From Takakia lepidozioides (taxonomy: Eukaryota > Streptophyta > Takakiopsida > Takakiales > Takakiaceae): a stretch of DNA of 64,000 bases. The translations under genes were made by a program, and so were the position numbers. Location: positions 69,172,756 through 69,236,755 of the forward strand of contig CM060731.1 of NCBI GenBank assembly GCA_030704615.1, written 5' to 3'. This document shows, one piece after another, positions 20,476 to 33,400 of this stretch; the first letter of the stretch is position 1, and each line of letters opens with the position of its first letter. The notes under the pieces are model-generated. The model had not been told where the DNA came from and ran no database searches. It saw only the letters and a list, made by a program, of their open reading frames with translations.

Positions 20476-21915
20476 ATTTTCATGTTTATTTCTGCAAGTT
20501 ATTGGTTGAGTGAACCATTGATAGTTTGCAATGCGTGTGATTGTTAGGCTGCTTCGGCATGTGATTGTTAGGCATTCATTGGGTTTGTTTTCATTGTTGG
20601 TCCACGATTGTTGCGATGGTGGTTTAGGTTGCCATGGTGGTTCTGACGATTGTTGGGGATGACAGAGTGAAGACGAGCGCGACACACTGGTGGTATCATC
20701 GACAGCTCCAACTGCTCGAGCAGTCACTCCAAAAGCAGCTAGTGGGCAACAGTCGTCGAAGGTAGTGCTTACTTATATGTGCAATTTGGACGCTGTTCCC
20801 AGCTATGCCCGCCCTATGCTTCGCAAGCAGTTATCAGAGAAAAACTTCACACGGTTTTTGCTGCAGCCCCCCCCTCTCTTCTCATAATGGGGACTGCCTT
20901 CAGCATGTGTACTCCATGATCACTATGCTCCACAATCCACCTTGAGGTCCAAAGCCTCGGGCAAAACAGAACAAGTCTTACCCAAGAAAAGAAGTTTACC
21001 GTCAACAACTACGAGCTAATTTGTCTGCACAACTGCAGCTCCTTCTTTGTATATACAGAGCCTACGAGGCTGTCCAAACCTCCATCTCGCCTCTTATTTG
21101 GCATCCTGTGTGCCTCCCGTGCACAACATCGTACCGGACTACAAACGAAATGAGCAACAATGACTTCTATCTTAACCACTCATTATGAGTTGTGCTTTCC
21201 CTACTTCAAATATCATCGACATAGTACTAACATAAAAGAAATCTATCTAGCTTAGCACTACCAAAACTAGATAGCTCATCTCTCTCGAGTGATTGGAAAC
21301 CAGAGTCACACTGTTGACACAATGACATGAAATACAACACCATCACTCGTTAAACTAAGAGTCAAGCCAGGGGCACCCCAAGCTATGGGGACTCCCCCCC
21401 ACAACATCCTATTCTCCCTTCATAAGCACACTCAGATTCTAAGCAGTGAAGGAGCTCGGTCGTGCAGGCTCAACTCGAGAGAGATGAGCCGCACGATTGA
21501 CGCTCTCGTGAAGATAAGATGGTTCAGGTGTCAAGCTAAACTTGACACCTAACTTAACACTTGAACTAAATCCAAGTGTTAAATACAAATAACTAGCTTT
21601 ATTCTAGTTAGTTTCACACTGTGTTTATTTAACTTGACATGAGTAAATTGTCTGCAATCTTCTTCATGGAAGTTTTTCTCAACTGCAGCCCAAGCATTTC
21701 TTCTCTACTCACATGTAACAGTTCTATATCCTTCCAATTAAAAAATTGCTAAAGAGCCCGGCCACCACATGCCTCCCATTGATTGTATTTTTTGTCATCG
21801 TTTTTCACAAGGGGAAAACCTGGAAATAACCACTCATAATCTATCCCTTAAACTAGAGTAGTTCAAGGTAACCTCACCATGACGCAACCCACTATTCAGT
21901 TCCAATTTGCTCGAC
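20476..21915. other. Intergenic, no gene seen
   Basis: Mixed sequence with no recognisable domain in any frame. A 65-codon ORF at 20690-20887 has no visible motif and runs into a C-run. No retrotransposon 3' end appears on this side of the foldback block. Confidence 0.4.
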
Positions 21916-21923
21916 GTAAAAAC

Positions 21924-22860
21924 CAGTGTTGGGCGGGTTTGATTACCTGATATTGATATATATATACCCTGGTGTGGCAAGTTTAGGTACTTGGATGTAT
22001 ACCCATACATTAGGGTATATTTTTATGATATACCCTTATCCTTATATTTACCCTGCATCAAGATGTCCAATATACCCTTATTTTCTCAAGGGTATATGTT
22101 AAAATGAAGGGAATCTAATTATGATATATAAGGTAACATAGCCGCGACGGTAGCATTCGACGGCGGTAGCATAGCAATGGCAGTAGCATTCGAGATGACA
22201 TTTAGTGCGGAGGTACTTTTAGGGAATCTCGCCCATCTAGCAAAATCTAGTAGTTTTTTTTCTATGCAGAATAAGGGAGGGATTTTTTTTGGGACATAAG
22301 ACTAGTACCCTATGACCTTTATGTGCTAGGTCTTCTCTCTTTTTGTTGTGTTGTTAAGGATCCTTCAGCTGTAAGAAAGCTCCAATCACAACTAAAAAAA
22401 ATGTTACATATCTATCATTCCTAAAATGCCATATAACCCAACAGAAACCTCTTCAGATCCTGCATATATATTTTTGAATCTCAAGCCTCCTTCCTCTTGC
22501 ATTGGGAATTAAAGCGAAAATATTATGCAATATCTCATCAATTTTGTCTTTTGCCATTAGATTGTTTCTTTTGTTTTGTATTGAAAAACATCACAATTTT
22601 AAAAACCATTAAATTATATATTGATTTAAATAATTATCCATACCCGGAAACTATCCATACCCTTAGGGTATATTTTGGGATATATATCCTTACCCGGGGA
22701 TTATATAGAAATCTGAAAAGTTCATTCACCAATACCCGGAGGGTAAATAAATTTTTGATATTTCAATTTATCCATATCCAGAGGGTATTAAATGATTTGA
22801 CAAAAATAATTTACTTATATCCTAAGGGTATATTGAAATCAATATACCCGCCCAACACTG
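21924..22860. mobile_element. hAT-type MITE (937 bp) with 8-bp target duplication
   Basis: Ends CAGTGTTGGGCGGGT and its exact inverse ACCCGCCCAACACTG (15-bp terminal inverted repeats). It is flanked by identical 8-bp direct repeats GTAAAAAC at 21916-21923 and 22861-22868. CAGTG-type ends and 8-bp duplications are hallmarks of the hAT superfamily. The interior is AT-rich with many ataccctta/gggtatat motifs in both orientations and no transposase, so it is non-autonomous. The related repeat at 33.69-33.98 kb has the same GTAAAAACC junction without an insertion. Confidence 0.92.
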
Positions 22861-23155
22861 GTAAAAACCTAGCTAGTGTAGTTTTGGTGGGCTTTAAATG
22901 GCATAAAATCCCGCTTGTCCTGTTACGCCGTGGAGCCCATGGGCTGGGGTATGTAATCTCAGATTACGGGCAGATAGGTAGGTAGTTTTCTTTTCACACG
23001 GTCTACAATGCAATTTTTACATGAGTTAAAGTCCTCAGTCCTGTAATTTGGGCTTTACGCGAATCAATATTTCCACACCCTTGGGCTGCCGCCCTCGGGG
23101 CTATGGAATCTTTAAATCGCATAAAGCCCTCATTGCAGGACTTTACCTAATACAT
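22861..23155 (+). repeat. Interspersed repeat, copy A
   Basis: This is homologous, in inverse orientation, to about 33690-33960 (shared landmarks: gagcccatgggct, aatctcagattacgggcagatagg, and aagccctcattgcaggactttacctaat). Copy B keeps terminal inverted repeats; here the left end is occupied by the hAT-type MITE. Confidence 0.8.
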
Positions 23156-23179
23156 CATCTCAAGTTGGTTTCTTAGATT

Positions 23180-24545
23180 TACCTGAGAATGCATTCCAAA
23201 ACCATCTGGCACATCCATCATCCCATCATCACCACCCCGATGGCAACCTTATCGCCGCCATTATCCAACTCGCACTATCTAACTCCCACCCCATCCACAT
23301 TCATAAAGTTCGCTCGCACACTGGGATAAATGGCAACGAAGCTGCCGACTTACTAGCCCAAGCCGGCACCGCCGAGCCCCCTATACTCCCATCCTCTAAC
23401 CCTGTTCACATTGCCCACACTCACCCATTCTGGTTTGTTCACCCCATCCCAGGACCACCTGCACTTATACCTATCCGCAACCTGCTAGCCACTCTCACCT
23501 GGGAGGCTAACAAACAAGCCGTCGCCTCAATCAGCCATACTAAAATCCATATACAAAAATGGACACAATCCTCCATACTCCACCATAAACTCTCAAATCA
23601 CTTCTGGCACACCAAAATCACCAACGATGCACAAATTCGACAAACCCTCAAATTCAGATACGCCCAGTACATGGGTCACCAACGTAAACACATTTTTGGC
23701 CGCGTCTCTTCACATCCCCATACTGCCCCCTGTGCTCCAACACCCACCAGGAACGAGACACCTGGCCACACCTACTTAGCCAATGCACACACCCCATTAT
23801 ACACGGCCTACACATCACCCGCCATAACCAAGCAGTTTGGCACATCCACAAATTACTCCTTAGTCGTGCCGAAACCAGATGGTACACACTCCTCAATGCC
23901 GGCACATACCAAGGCCGACCACCTGACCACACGGTCGCACCCTGGCTGCATATGTACCTCTTAAACATGCGCCTGCCTTGCTAGACTATGTCCGGACATC
24001 CTATTGGTGCAAGGCTTGCCCACAAAAGTCTTACCCCCCATCACACCCACCACATCATTCACTATACACTTCATCAAATTCACATTCTGCCATGACCGCT
24101 ATCCACAAGACGCTATCCTAGAGAAAAGACAAAAATATGCACCAGCACTGGTCCCCTCACCGTCATCACAGCAGGCACTAGAGGCGACATCCACAATGCC
24201 AGCATTAAAGACCTGCACAAAAATCTTCACATCCCAATCCCCCCAATCCACAAATGCTTCCAAGCTAGTCACCTCACAGCTCTTCGCTTTCTCACCACCA
24301 TTATCACCAATAAAAGAAAACTGGAATCCAACTCCACTGCATTACCCCAGGCACCCGGGGCCCTCCCCTGGGTACCCCCCAGGGAGGAGTAAACCCCTCC
24401 CTGCTCCCACTACCCACCCGTGCATACCCACCTCTGGTTACTAGGTGCCCGGCCGGGTACCGGTTTTATCATAGGGCCCACCCCCGACAGGGGGCAGTAG
24501 CCGCAAGGCAAAGTGGCTCTTAGTTACGCTGGCTCCAGCTGGAGT
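23180..24545 (+). pseudogene. LINE ORF2 C-terminus with RNase H, then 3' end
   Basis: Translation gives an RNase H tail (IHKVRSHTGINGNEAADLLA, near 23300-23360) and then, across shifts, FRYAQYMGHQRKHIFG, CPLC, a WPHLLSQC box and a RHNQAVWHIHK-like box. The cysteine/histidine box followed by RHN(K/Q)AV is the usual C-terminal finger region of plant LINEs that carry RNase H. Frames change several times, so it is a relic. The 3' untranslated part (about 24455-24540) contains a segment found again in inverse at 47862-47960, which marks the family 3' end. The reverse transcriptase itself is absent. Confidence 0.75.
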
Positions 24546-24569
24546 CTACTGTCTCTCTCTCTCTGCTAG

Positions 24570-24722
24570 TTGCTTCAGAGTCTGGATTTGGTCTTCCACT
24601 ATTTCCAAAGGCTCGAAAAGCAGCTTATAACCATTGTTACCGGGAGCGTCAAATTGTAGAATGAGCTTGACACATGCAAATCCATCTGGCAACATCGAGC
24701 TAGGTGTTATCAAAGCCAGATG
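24570..24722 (-). other. Possible exon-like ORF fragment
   Basis: Minus strand reads ITPSSMLPDGFACVKLILQF and then DAPGNNGYKLLFEPLEIV for about 50 codons, a composition more protein-like than its surroundings. It ends at the (tc)n tract next to the LINE 3' end. I do not recognise it; it may be a fragment of a host gene or chance. Confidence 0.2.
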
Positions 24723-25419
24723 ACAATAGTGGAAAAATCAATTGAGCCTGATCATGACAATTGATTGTATAGCATATTCTGAATTTTGAAACACAGAAGC
24801 ACCATAAATGTGAACGCGGCGCCGAAGCAGGCGAAAATTATGGTATCACTTGACCCCAAAGGACTACTGCCTTCTAGTGGAAGGTGGACACCTATATGAC
24901 ATCCAACATGTGATATGAACCACAACCACTAGTGAGGCGTGGCTTGTGCCCTTACCGCCAGAATTAATATTAGTTGTCTAGAAGTACAACACTAGTACTA
25001 GGACAACATATGCCTTTAACCAAGATGGAGAATTTTTTGTACACCGACAATCCTACAATACCCTACAACAATCATACCAGGCAAAACTCCACATTAAACA
25101 TGCCACATCGGTTGTAGCTACTGTAATGGAAATTGTAGAAGAGTTTCCTAGTGAGAACTTTCACTAATGGAAACTCAATATGAATATTTTGATGGAGAAA
25201 TGGAAAAGTGAGGTGAGACTGTCTGTAAAATATAATGAGGGGGGGGGGGGGGGGTGCGTCTAGGCTTGATATGGCTTCATAGATAGCCATAAGTTCTGCT
25301 CGTGTACTTGTATAAGTAGTTTGTGAAGATCATGGAGGAAAGGAGGGGAATTGTAGGCCGAGATGGGGTTTAGTATTAATAAGATGAGAGTTAGGGATGG
25401 TTCCTTCTGCTAGAGGTAT

Positions 25420-26880
25420 TTAAGGAGAGGGGGTATGTGTATATTTAAGTTGATTTGGTTCAATGGTTGCTATAAGATGAGTGCCCGCGGGAAGACGTAG
25501 GAGGGGATGGGAGTCATCAGGCGAGTTTTGTTGGGTGAGAATAAATATGGTGAGGTTGGTACGGGAAGCCTTAGCAGCCAGGCGCGCCCATTGGAGAGCT
25601 TCGTGTGTCGCAAGCCCTGGTGGGGGGTGGGCAGAAGCAACTAGCAATCCCTCGTATGATTTGATTACTCCACTCGCTTCTATATTATCTTTTTCCACAA
25701 CCTCGGTCTCCACCTCCCATTGTAAAATTGGAACCACATGGGCCATGGAGGGTCTCCTTTCTCCTTCAATTTGCAAACACAAGAGAGCTACGTTTATCAC
25801 ATGTTGTACTTCCACCACCTCATCGCTAGTGAAGTGTGTTAATGACAAGACCCATTGTGTGGCATTTATTCTGCAATTTAGCGAGGCCTACACGCCAACA
25901 AATAACTTGGTCATTACATGCCACTAAGAATTTGGATTTTCAACCATTCCAATCTCTTAATTCGTACTTAAGAAATTTGAAAACATATGGTCTCTACCTA
26001 ATTGAATCAACCTCCTTCATTCCATTCACTCTGTACATAGATCCTGAGTTCATTGAATATGCATGTGCGCCAAAACTTCAAAGGTTGTGGTAATTTATAC
26101 CTAGGACTGGCTTTGATAAGGGCATGATACTGGCATTGATAGGGAAGAAGTGATCAATCTGCTCTTAGGTTAGCAGCCTGTGTCTATTGCGAGTCTATTT
26201 TACTCGTGTGTCTATTACGAGTCTATTTTACCACAACAGTACTCTTGATTGGTGGTGACATTACGGAAGCCGGTCTACTCAATGACCACAGTTCATACAT
26301 AAGAGATAAGAGGCCTACTCTTTGCAAAAGATACATCTCGTCCGGAGGCAACTTGGGATCTATGTTTTTTTTTTCCACTTACAACTTCGAGCAAAAGAAC
26401 CCCATTAAAGCTGAAAACATCAGCTTTCTATGGGTGTTGGCCACAAGTTGCATACTTAGGTGCTAAATAGCCCCTGCACAAATTAACCCAATAGATGGAT
26501 CAAATTTCTTAGTAGCGTCGTTTATGTGTGGAGCACATTTTCTTGCACTTGCGCCAACATTATTTAAGCCTAGGGATAATAATCTTCAATCTTTTCGACG
26601 ATGTCTGCAGATGTACTACACCAGTAGAAAAAGAATAGTGCACTGAGAAACAGTAGGGATTGAATTGAAGAAGATGAACTGATATTGTGCCAGTGACATG
26701 CACGGTGGTGATGTGGATTTTTCGTCAGGAAACAAGTTCTTGTCAGTTCATAAGTTCAGGAACAGGAAATAAGTTCTTGTCAAGCAGAATGTTACTTGCC
26801 TTCATGTCTCGATGTATGATTCGTCGTGAAGCAATCTTGTGAAGATAAAATAAACCACGAGCAACTCCTTGTGGCCGTGT
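25420..26880 (-). pseudogene. Receptor-like kinase relic (C-terminal half of kinase)
   Basis: Reading down the minus strand: [10 protein letters not shown] and [19 protein letters not shown] (about 26880-26770, catalytic-loop HRD with M for the usual I/L, then K and N), then GYLAPKYATCGQHP-stop-KADVFSF and NGVLLLEVVSGK (about 26465-26370, activation-segment APE as APK plus subdomain IX), then EVVEVQHVINVALLCLQ and ERRPSMAHVV (about 25830-25730, subdomain XI with its conserved R). The block between the first two (26480-26770) is degraded, with no intact DFG. Order and motifs fit plant receptor-like serine/threonine kinases, close to the DUF26 or LRR-VIII type. Stops and missing N-lobe mean it is not functional. 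Confidence 0.75.
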
Positions 26881-29800
26881 GAAAAAAAGAGGCTATGGAA
26901 ATACCTTAGCACGAAATTACCAGAATTACCCTTCCATTCCGCACATGCTTCCCTGCAGCGGAAGAGAAAGAACAGCCTTATGCTCATTTTCCTTCGTCCT
27001 TGAGACCAATGATTACATATGCCAAGTAGGCCTTCATGAATGAACAGCAAAATCCGAAGACAGTAATGGCATGCCCGTGGTAGTTATCAAATACAAGTAC
27101 CTCAATGGCTTTTCTTCATCACTTGATCTTGATCTAGTGAGCCATGGAAGTGCTCTCAATCTCTGTCTGTCTCTCTTAATTCTTTTCTTTCCTCATTCCT
27201 TTTACATTCAAGATGTACCTCCATGGTAGGTCCAAGCCTCCATGTTTCGCTTATTGGAATCGGGACACGATGACCATCACTGGAAAACGGTCACTATCTG
27301 CTGAATAGTGCAAGATGGAAGGGAGAATACCACTGCAATGCCAACGGTACTGCCTACCACAAAGATAACCACATCACTACACAAACAGAGACTCAAAGAA
27401 TCAAACCCTAATGACATCCCCATGATATTCAGACCTCCACCAGCTCAAAGCTATAATATCCACCTCAAAGTACAATCTGCAACTCCAGATTACATCAGCA
27501 GAAAGGCCAAAGCCCTAAAATCTTACTCGAGACCAACGTAGTTCATTCATTTGTCTCTTGTTCAGACCATCATCACCATCCTTTCCAAAGATCGTCCTTA
27601 CTTCATTCCCTCACCCTCAACTCCATTCCTGTCCCACTCTCTCTTATGTTTCAAAATGGGGAACTCTACCTCTCCACCACAAGCCCGGCCATCTGCTCTT
27701 TTTATCTCGTCTAAAGAAATCTCTCACACAGGGCTGAAAAGTCCAAACATTTTGGTCTGAGATCAGTAGTTGTGGGAAGAGAAATACATCGTGGAAAACT
27801 AGACCATATATAACCCTTCATGAGAGCAGCCATGACTAGTTGGATGGCTGAAACTATTCACTACTTTGGAAAGCGAACACACATTGTGGGAACAGAGGTC
27901 ACCCCACTTCCTCCAACCACAACATGAATTACGGCAGATACAAATCAGAAACAGCCTCGCAACAAAGCCCTTGGTCTACCTATTACCCATAAGCAATGAG
28001 AGAGACATGCACAAAGCAAACCAAAATAGACTTCATAGGATTTGCAGAGACAAGACTAAGTACTAAGTGGCCTCCATTTTCAATTAGAAAACCAAAATAC
28101 AACCCAAATACAGCTATGTTAAGCTCCAAGGAAAACAATCATCATCTGCCTCTAAAAAGCAGCAAAAGGATCCATTCTACTACCAGCCAGCCGACTAGGT
28201 AGTATTATCCCGCCCATCTGTCCATCAAGGATCGCCGCCCAAGGCCCGAGCCCTCCGACAGACTTCATGAATTTTCTGGTACCAAATCCTTCCATCTCTA
28301 GCAGTCTAAAACAGAATGCAACCAAGGTGCTCTAAAGGTTAATGGTCAAGAATAAAGGAGCGTCGCCCTCTTCACTGAAAATCCCTAGCTCAAGCTGGCT
28401 CGTGCAATAAACCTCAAACTCGGAGCATGAGTACTCATAGCAAGAGTGACTCCTCGATTCGCGCCTGCCATATGTTACTACAACAGGACTAGCCTAGGAT
28501 GAAGCTTCCAACCACAAGAATGCAGTTTAATTACATTTACAAAAATCATCGGCTTAAAGAAAATCCCACAAGCAAAAATAAAACAGACCCATATATTTGC
28601 ACCACATCCTAGACAAATATTGGATCGTACCGGCCAGTTCATAATCTGGTTACCTTTGCCTTGTGTAAAAACATTGTGAAGGTCAACTGCTTGCTTGAGA
28701 ACTTAATTGGGACTTCATTGGTGCCCCCCTTCTCCCTGTCTCATAAATCTCTTCATCTCATCTCAATGCTTCATGATGAATATAGGATTTGGTTTTAGTA
28801 TCCATGCATGTTGGACAACAAGATTTACCATACAATATAATTCATGAAATAAACACAAAACATATCTTCAAATAATTCAAGCATGAAGTATCACCCAGAT
28901 CCAGTGAACTAACCAAATAGTGTCTCAGCAAGATTGTACTTCTCAACATATAAATCAGAAGCCTTATGTTCTCACGTAGGCAACAACCTTTTAATTTCTC
29001 CATATTCCGGTGTTTCATTCCAGTGATAAGGACAAATTAAAAAACTCGTCAATGCTTTGTTGGGTCTTACTGAATAATTGCTTCACTACCACCTCACTTC
29101 CATTTGCAAGTATTCCCTGCTAGGATATCAGTGAGGATGTTCAGTTAAAGAAAAGCTAGGACTGTGTACATTGTACAACTCTTCATTGCTACTTCATTTG
29201 CCATTTGACCGCATATTTTCTTTATGGAAAAGTTGAAGTAACCTATTAAGCTGAGGGAGATGCTATAGAGGTCACAAGGAACTTGTACCTTATACATAGT
29301 ACCATAGCTCCCTTGACATAGCTCCTAGGTTCATGTCCTTAGGAGGTTCAATATCAAGAATAAGGGGATCTCCTATTCAGAATCCTACAAATGGAATACA
29401 TATAGGAGGTTGAAATGAATGCATGTATAAGTTTCCAAAATGGTATGCAATGTCATTGTAACAATATCGATACCTAAGTTAATTATATGTTGTCTACAGT
29501 AAGCCCTCTTAAGGATGACATTTATTCTAGACACCTATTATGAACACAGGAGTCCCCTTGATGTTTTTAAGAGATATACTACAACATTAGGTCATAATTT
29601 CACCTAGAATTATTATACATACGAATTAGACCTACTAAATAAAGTTAGATTGGCTCAAGCAAGTAGACATGATGTATAATTGTTAATATCTCAAGGAATC
29701 AATTTGCACGGGTTGAAAATCTTACAAAATCTCCAGTTGTGCAGGAAGGGAGGCCAAAGTATATGGAAATGAACCGAATAAATCACTTGCTCTTAGTGCT

Positions 29801-30720
29801 CTGCAACAATCCATACAATTAGAGTAAGCTCAAACTCTATCTCGAAGCAAATGATGCACAAAAACTGCTCTTACATCCTATTTCAACCTTAGTAGCTTCA
29901 TTGTTAGGTTATATGTAGTTGTGACTAATGCTTGACTAACTATCACGGTCACATGAAAATAGTGTTTAATCTAGGATAACAGGGAATTTCACCAAGTTTC
30001 TTATATAGAAACAGTGCTCGCCATTACATAGGCCGTGATAGACCATGTCATGAAACCATAAATGATCCATAACTAATAATGCCGACTCCCAAATTTGAAA
30101 AGATGCGTAAAGGATTAGAAATTCAATATAGTAGTATCTCTTACGCATGATATATAAAACATAACTTCCAGGAACACCTAGCTTACCATATCACAACTAA
30201 GTCTGATAAAACCAAGTGGCCTGGGAAGCACTCACAGTGTCTTTATAAGTTGAGTAGATCCAAAGAGCCAAGCAAGAATCTCCCTTGAGTTAAACTTGTT
30301 GAGACTCGGATACCTATAGGAAGTGAGCACATTCGCTAGTTTATTTTGATGAGGTAAATGAGATCACAACTGCATTTCAGTATTGCACAAAGGTTTTCCT
30401 TCATTTCACTTCGAAATCAGAGGCAAGCTTTTTAGGTTGTTTCATTGTTTAGAAACTTGTCAGTCTAAGCTTTAATACACATATAACAATTTATCACTCA
30501 AAATCAAAGGAACAACTGAGAGCTACAACTGCGCAGTCTAACACGTCTCATCTACGAAAAGTACTTCAAATTTATATTTTATACCACCCCTTAGAGAGGT
30601 AGGATCTCAAGAGTTCAAACATGAGACAAATGCTTTGCCATCCTCAACCATGAACAACTGAAGTTTAAGAGAATTAAGGTGCTCATTAGTTTTTGTTTTT
30701 GTCTATATTGTTGATCAACA
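26881..30720. other. Intergenic, no gene seen
   Basis: AT-rich sequence without a recognisable protein domain, tRNA or long ORF. The N-lobe and receptor part of the kinase relic are not visible upstream of 26880. Confidence 0.4.
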
Positions 30721-30739
30721 TTTTAATGTTATGTTTGTA

Positions 30740-30960
30740 TAGATTTCTGATTCTAGTTTGGAAGGTGTCATCCTATCTATCACTAATATAGATTCACTGG
30801 TTACAAAGTCTGCACTTGGAATTCATCGATGATATAAGTTGGTCTTCAACCAAATTTAGCAAGTCATCAAATGACTATGGTCAATAAGTACATATACACA
30901 CAGTGATCTATGAACTGCCCGACTTCGGATGAAGCCCTGTGAAGTCAAAACTCATTGAAG
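30740..30960 (-). pseudogene. Possible copia-type RT remnant, unit 1
   Basis: Homologous to 32945-33110 and 33120-33400. In the best copy (33180-33380, minus) the frame passes through IAYIYVDDL, which resembles the YVDD catalytic box of copia reverse transcriptases. This unit is more degraded. The evidence is short, so the family is tentative. Confidence 0.3.
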
Positions 30961-31738
30961 GCTTTCAAAAGAACGTAGTTATAAAATAATACTAATTTTG
31001 ACTATGGATGAAAAAAGATATCAAGGATTACATGGATAGATGATTTCCCCATCAAATCTCAAATTCAAAAAGAATACATCATCTTGGAGTATTGCAACCA
31101 CTCGACGTTTGTCATGGTCATTATAGATAAACGGTCTAACACATCACTCTCTAAAAAATGACGGCCATTGCCTCTGTTGTAACATCATTATTTATGAAAG
31201 TGCCAATATATTTCGGCTACACAAGTTACCTTGTCAGATTATTTGATTGTAAAGGGTGATAGTAAAAATGTCACAAACAACTCAAAAAAACGTCAAACAG
31301 ATAGTCGAAAAACCCACTTCTTGTTGTAATGCTTGAACAGATCGGAGACAGGGGGGCCGGGGCAAGGCCGCATGGTTAGTATAGCGCCCAACTTGACCGC
31401 CCGTGTTGGGAGTCTAGTTGCTATACAACTGATGACAGTGGATGGGACCCTTTGGAACCTCTGTATAATGCCTGCCTACAATATTGTGATGCTGCTAGGT
31501 CCAAAAGAGATTAATTTGGTCAATGGGTTCTCATGATCGCGACTCATAGCCCTTACTGACACATGTGCTTTCCAGACTCAAATTATCCAAGATACTCCCT
31601 GATTACTAAGGCTAAAAGCCACAAAGTCTGCACTGGCTGTATGTCTAGACTTCTTCCATTAACACCCAACTGGACAGACAAGGAAAGACTACCGGAAACA
31701 GATATGCGGAAAGATCGAGGAGTGGCAAGAGTGGCGAA

Positions 31739-32233
31739 CAAAACCATTGAAGATATGTTAAGAATGTATACATTTGGTCAAGGACAAGCTTCATGGAGCA
31801 ATGTAACACCTATATGAGGGAGGTAATGCCCAAAATAAATTGAAAATGAGGCAATAATAACATTGATAAGCCATGAAGGTTTAACAAGCTACTGGCCAAC
31901 GACCCGAATGTCTCAACAGGATAAGCTAAAAAAAAAACACAGTAGATCCGGCTATAATGTTTGTTTCGCTACATACAAGCACACGGCTGGAGAAAGCTTT
32001 TTTTTGGAAGCTAGTGACAATCTCCGCTAAAGTCTACTTGAATGGCGCGAACTGTAGACCCCAATCTTGCATTTATTATTATTATTATTTGATATAATGA
32101 AATGAATTTTCTAGGGTTGACTCTCATTTTTGCATGTGCCACATCCATGAGCATGTTTAGAAGTGGTGAGTTTATTGCTGAATTTGGGACATCGATGATG
32201 TGTAGGCTCTTTCCAATTGAAGTGACCACACAA
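31739..32233. repeat. Segmental duplicate of the 3' flank of CCR-like gene A
   Basis: Two blocks of this region (31739-31815 and 31815-32233) correspond to 33546-33630 and 34290-34690. In the second location they are separated by the 0.35-kb inverted-repeat element and about 0.3 kb more, so that material entered after the duplication. Confidence 0.75.
31969..32135 (-). pseudogene. Orphan copy of the last CCR-like exon
   Basis: This matches exon 6 of both CCR-like genes (34442-34601 and 52718-52877) from its first base to the stop codon, and its minus-strand sequence upstream also matches the intron end. The acceptor is destroyed: GGCAG in the genes is GGCAC here. A (taa)n expansion near 32065-32085 breaks the frame. 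No other exon is present nearby. The segment is part of a larger duplication of about 31739-32233 relative to 33546-34690. Confidence 0.8.
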
Positions 32234-32944
32234 ATTCATGCATGATCTAGATTAGGTCTGGGTCACCATTATACAAGGCTTCCAATAACAATGACTAGAT
32301 CTTGATTCAATTAACTAATTTAGCTCATTAGCTACACATCAATTTAAAATTTTATTGATTTTATTTTTATTTTTATTATTTTTATTTTCCCTATAACTAC
32401 GTGTTTCCTTGTTTAAGTACCTACTAGGGTAGCCTGTGTCGTTGGCCCATGTGTGAAGAAAACAACATTGCTTCACATATTGAAAGAGCCAATTTATTTT
32501 GTTTCTATGAATTTATTGAGTATTAATATATCCAATCATTGTTCCATGAAAGCCCACTTTGCTGTTTTTCACGAATTTCCACGGACCAAAAGTACTTGAA
32601 ATTCCATATCTCCCACACCGCATGTCCAAAAATTAGAGACCAAGTCCGTGCACCCTCCTCATCGAGGGCTTTTCAACGGTACCAAGCACAAGGGCTGGCC
32701 CGCGGTATGGGAGATCTCAACACTACAAACAAATTACAAACAAACAAACAAACAAACTACCTTGCTTCATATATTGACTAGAGTAGCCTGTGCTGTTGGC
32801 CCAAGTGTCCACTGTCAGCTAGGCCCAAGTGCGACCTCTAGGGTAGTCTTTGCCGTTGGCCCATGTGTACTGAAGAATTGAAATCTAAGACCAAGTGCAA
32901 TTTCCTATGTATCCCACTGCGTCTCATATGTCAAGGCCCATCTT

Positions 32945-33400
32945 TAATGTCAAGTTTGTATAGAATTCTTATCCTAGTTTGTAAGGTGTCATCTTATCTA
33001 TCACTAATATAGATTCATTGGTCACAAAGTCTGCGCTTGGAATTTACCGATGGTCTTCAACCAAATTTAATAAGTCGTCAACATAAATGCAGGCTATGGT
33101 CAACCCAATGCGTCTTCTATGTCGAGGCCCATCTTTAATGTCAAGTTTGTATAGAATTATTGTCCTAGTTTGTAAGCTGTCATCCTACCATCTATCGCAC
33201 TAATATAGATTCATTGGTCACAAAGTCTACGCTTGGAATTCATCGATGATATAAGTTGGTCTTCAACCAAATTTAATAAGTCATCAACATAAATGTAGGC
33301 TATGGTCAACAAGTACACAAGGTGTACATACACACCTAGTGATTTGTAGACTGCCAGACTTCGGTTGACGGTCCGAAGTCAAAACTCATTGAAAACTTTC
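32945..33400 (-). repeat. Possible copia-type RT remnant, units 2 and 3 in tandem
   Basis: Two adjacent direct copies (from about 32945 and about 33121) of the segment also found at 30.74 kb. The minus frame in 33180-33380 includes a YVDDL box and short flanking hydrophobic residues, as in copia RT. Frames break on both sides. Confidence 0.4.

Noticed and set aside
19535-20727. Several overlapping ORFs on both strands in the foldback block, up to 218 codons
   Set aside because: They translate the palindromes again and again (for example KFGAEFPS), as expected from repeats, with no domain.
20690-20887. 65-codon ORF after the foldback block
   Set aside because: Too short, ends in a C-run, no recognised motif or splice context.
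22497-22985. 162-codon ORF overlapping the hAT-type MITE
   Set aside because: It runs across the MITE end and its target duplication into another repeat, so it cannot be one gene.
24004-24444. 146-codon ORF after the LINE RNase H
   Set aside because: Composition is that of a degraded LINE and 3' untranslated region; no motif.
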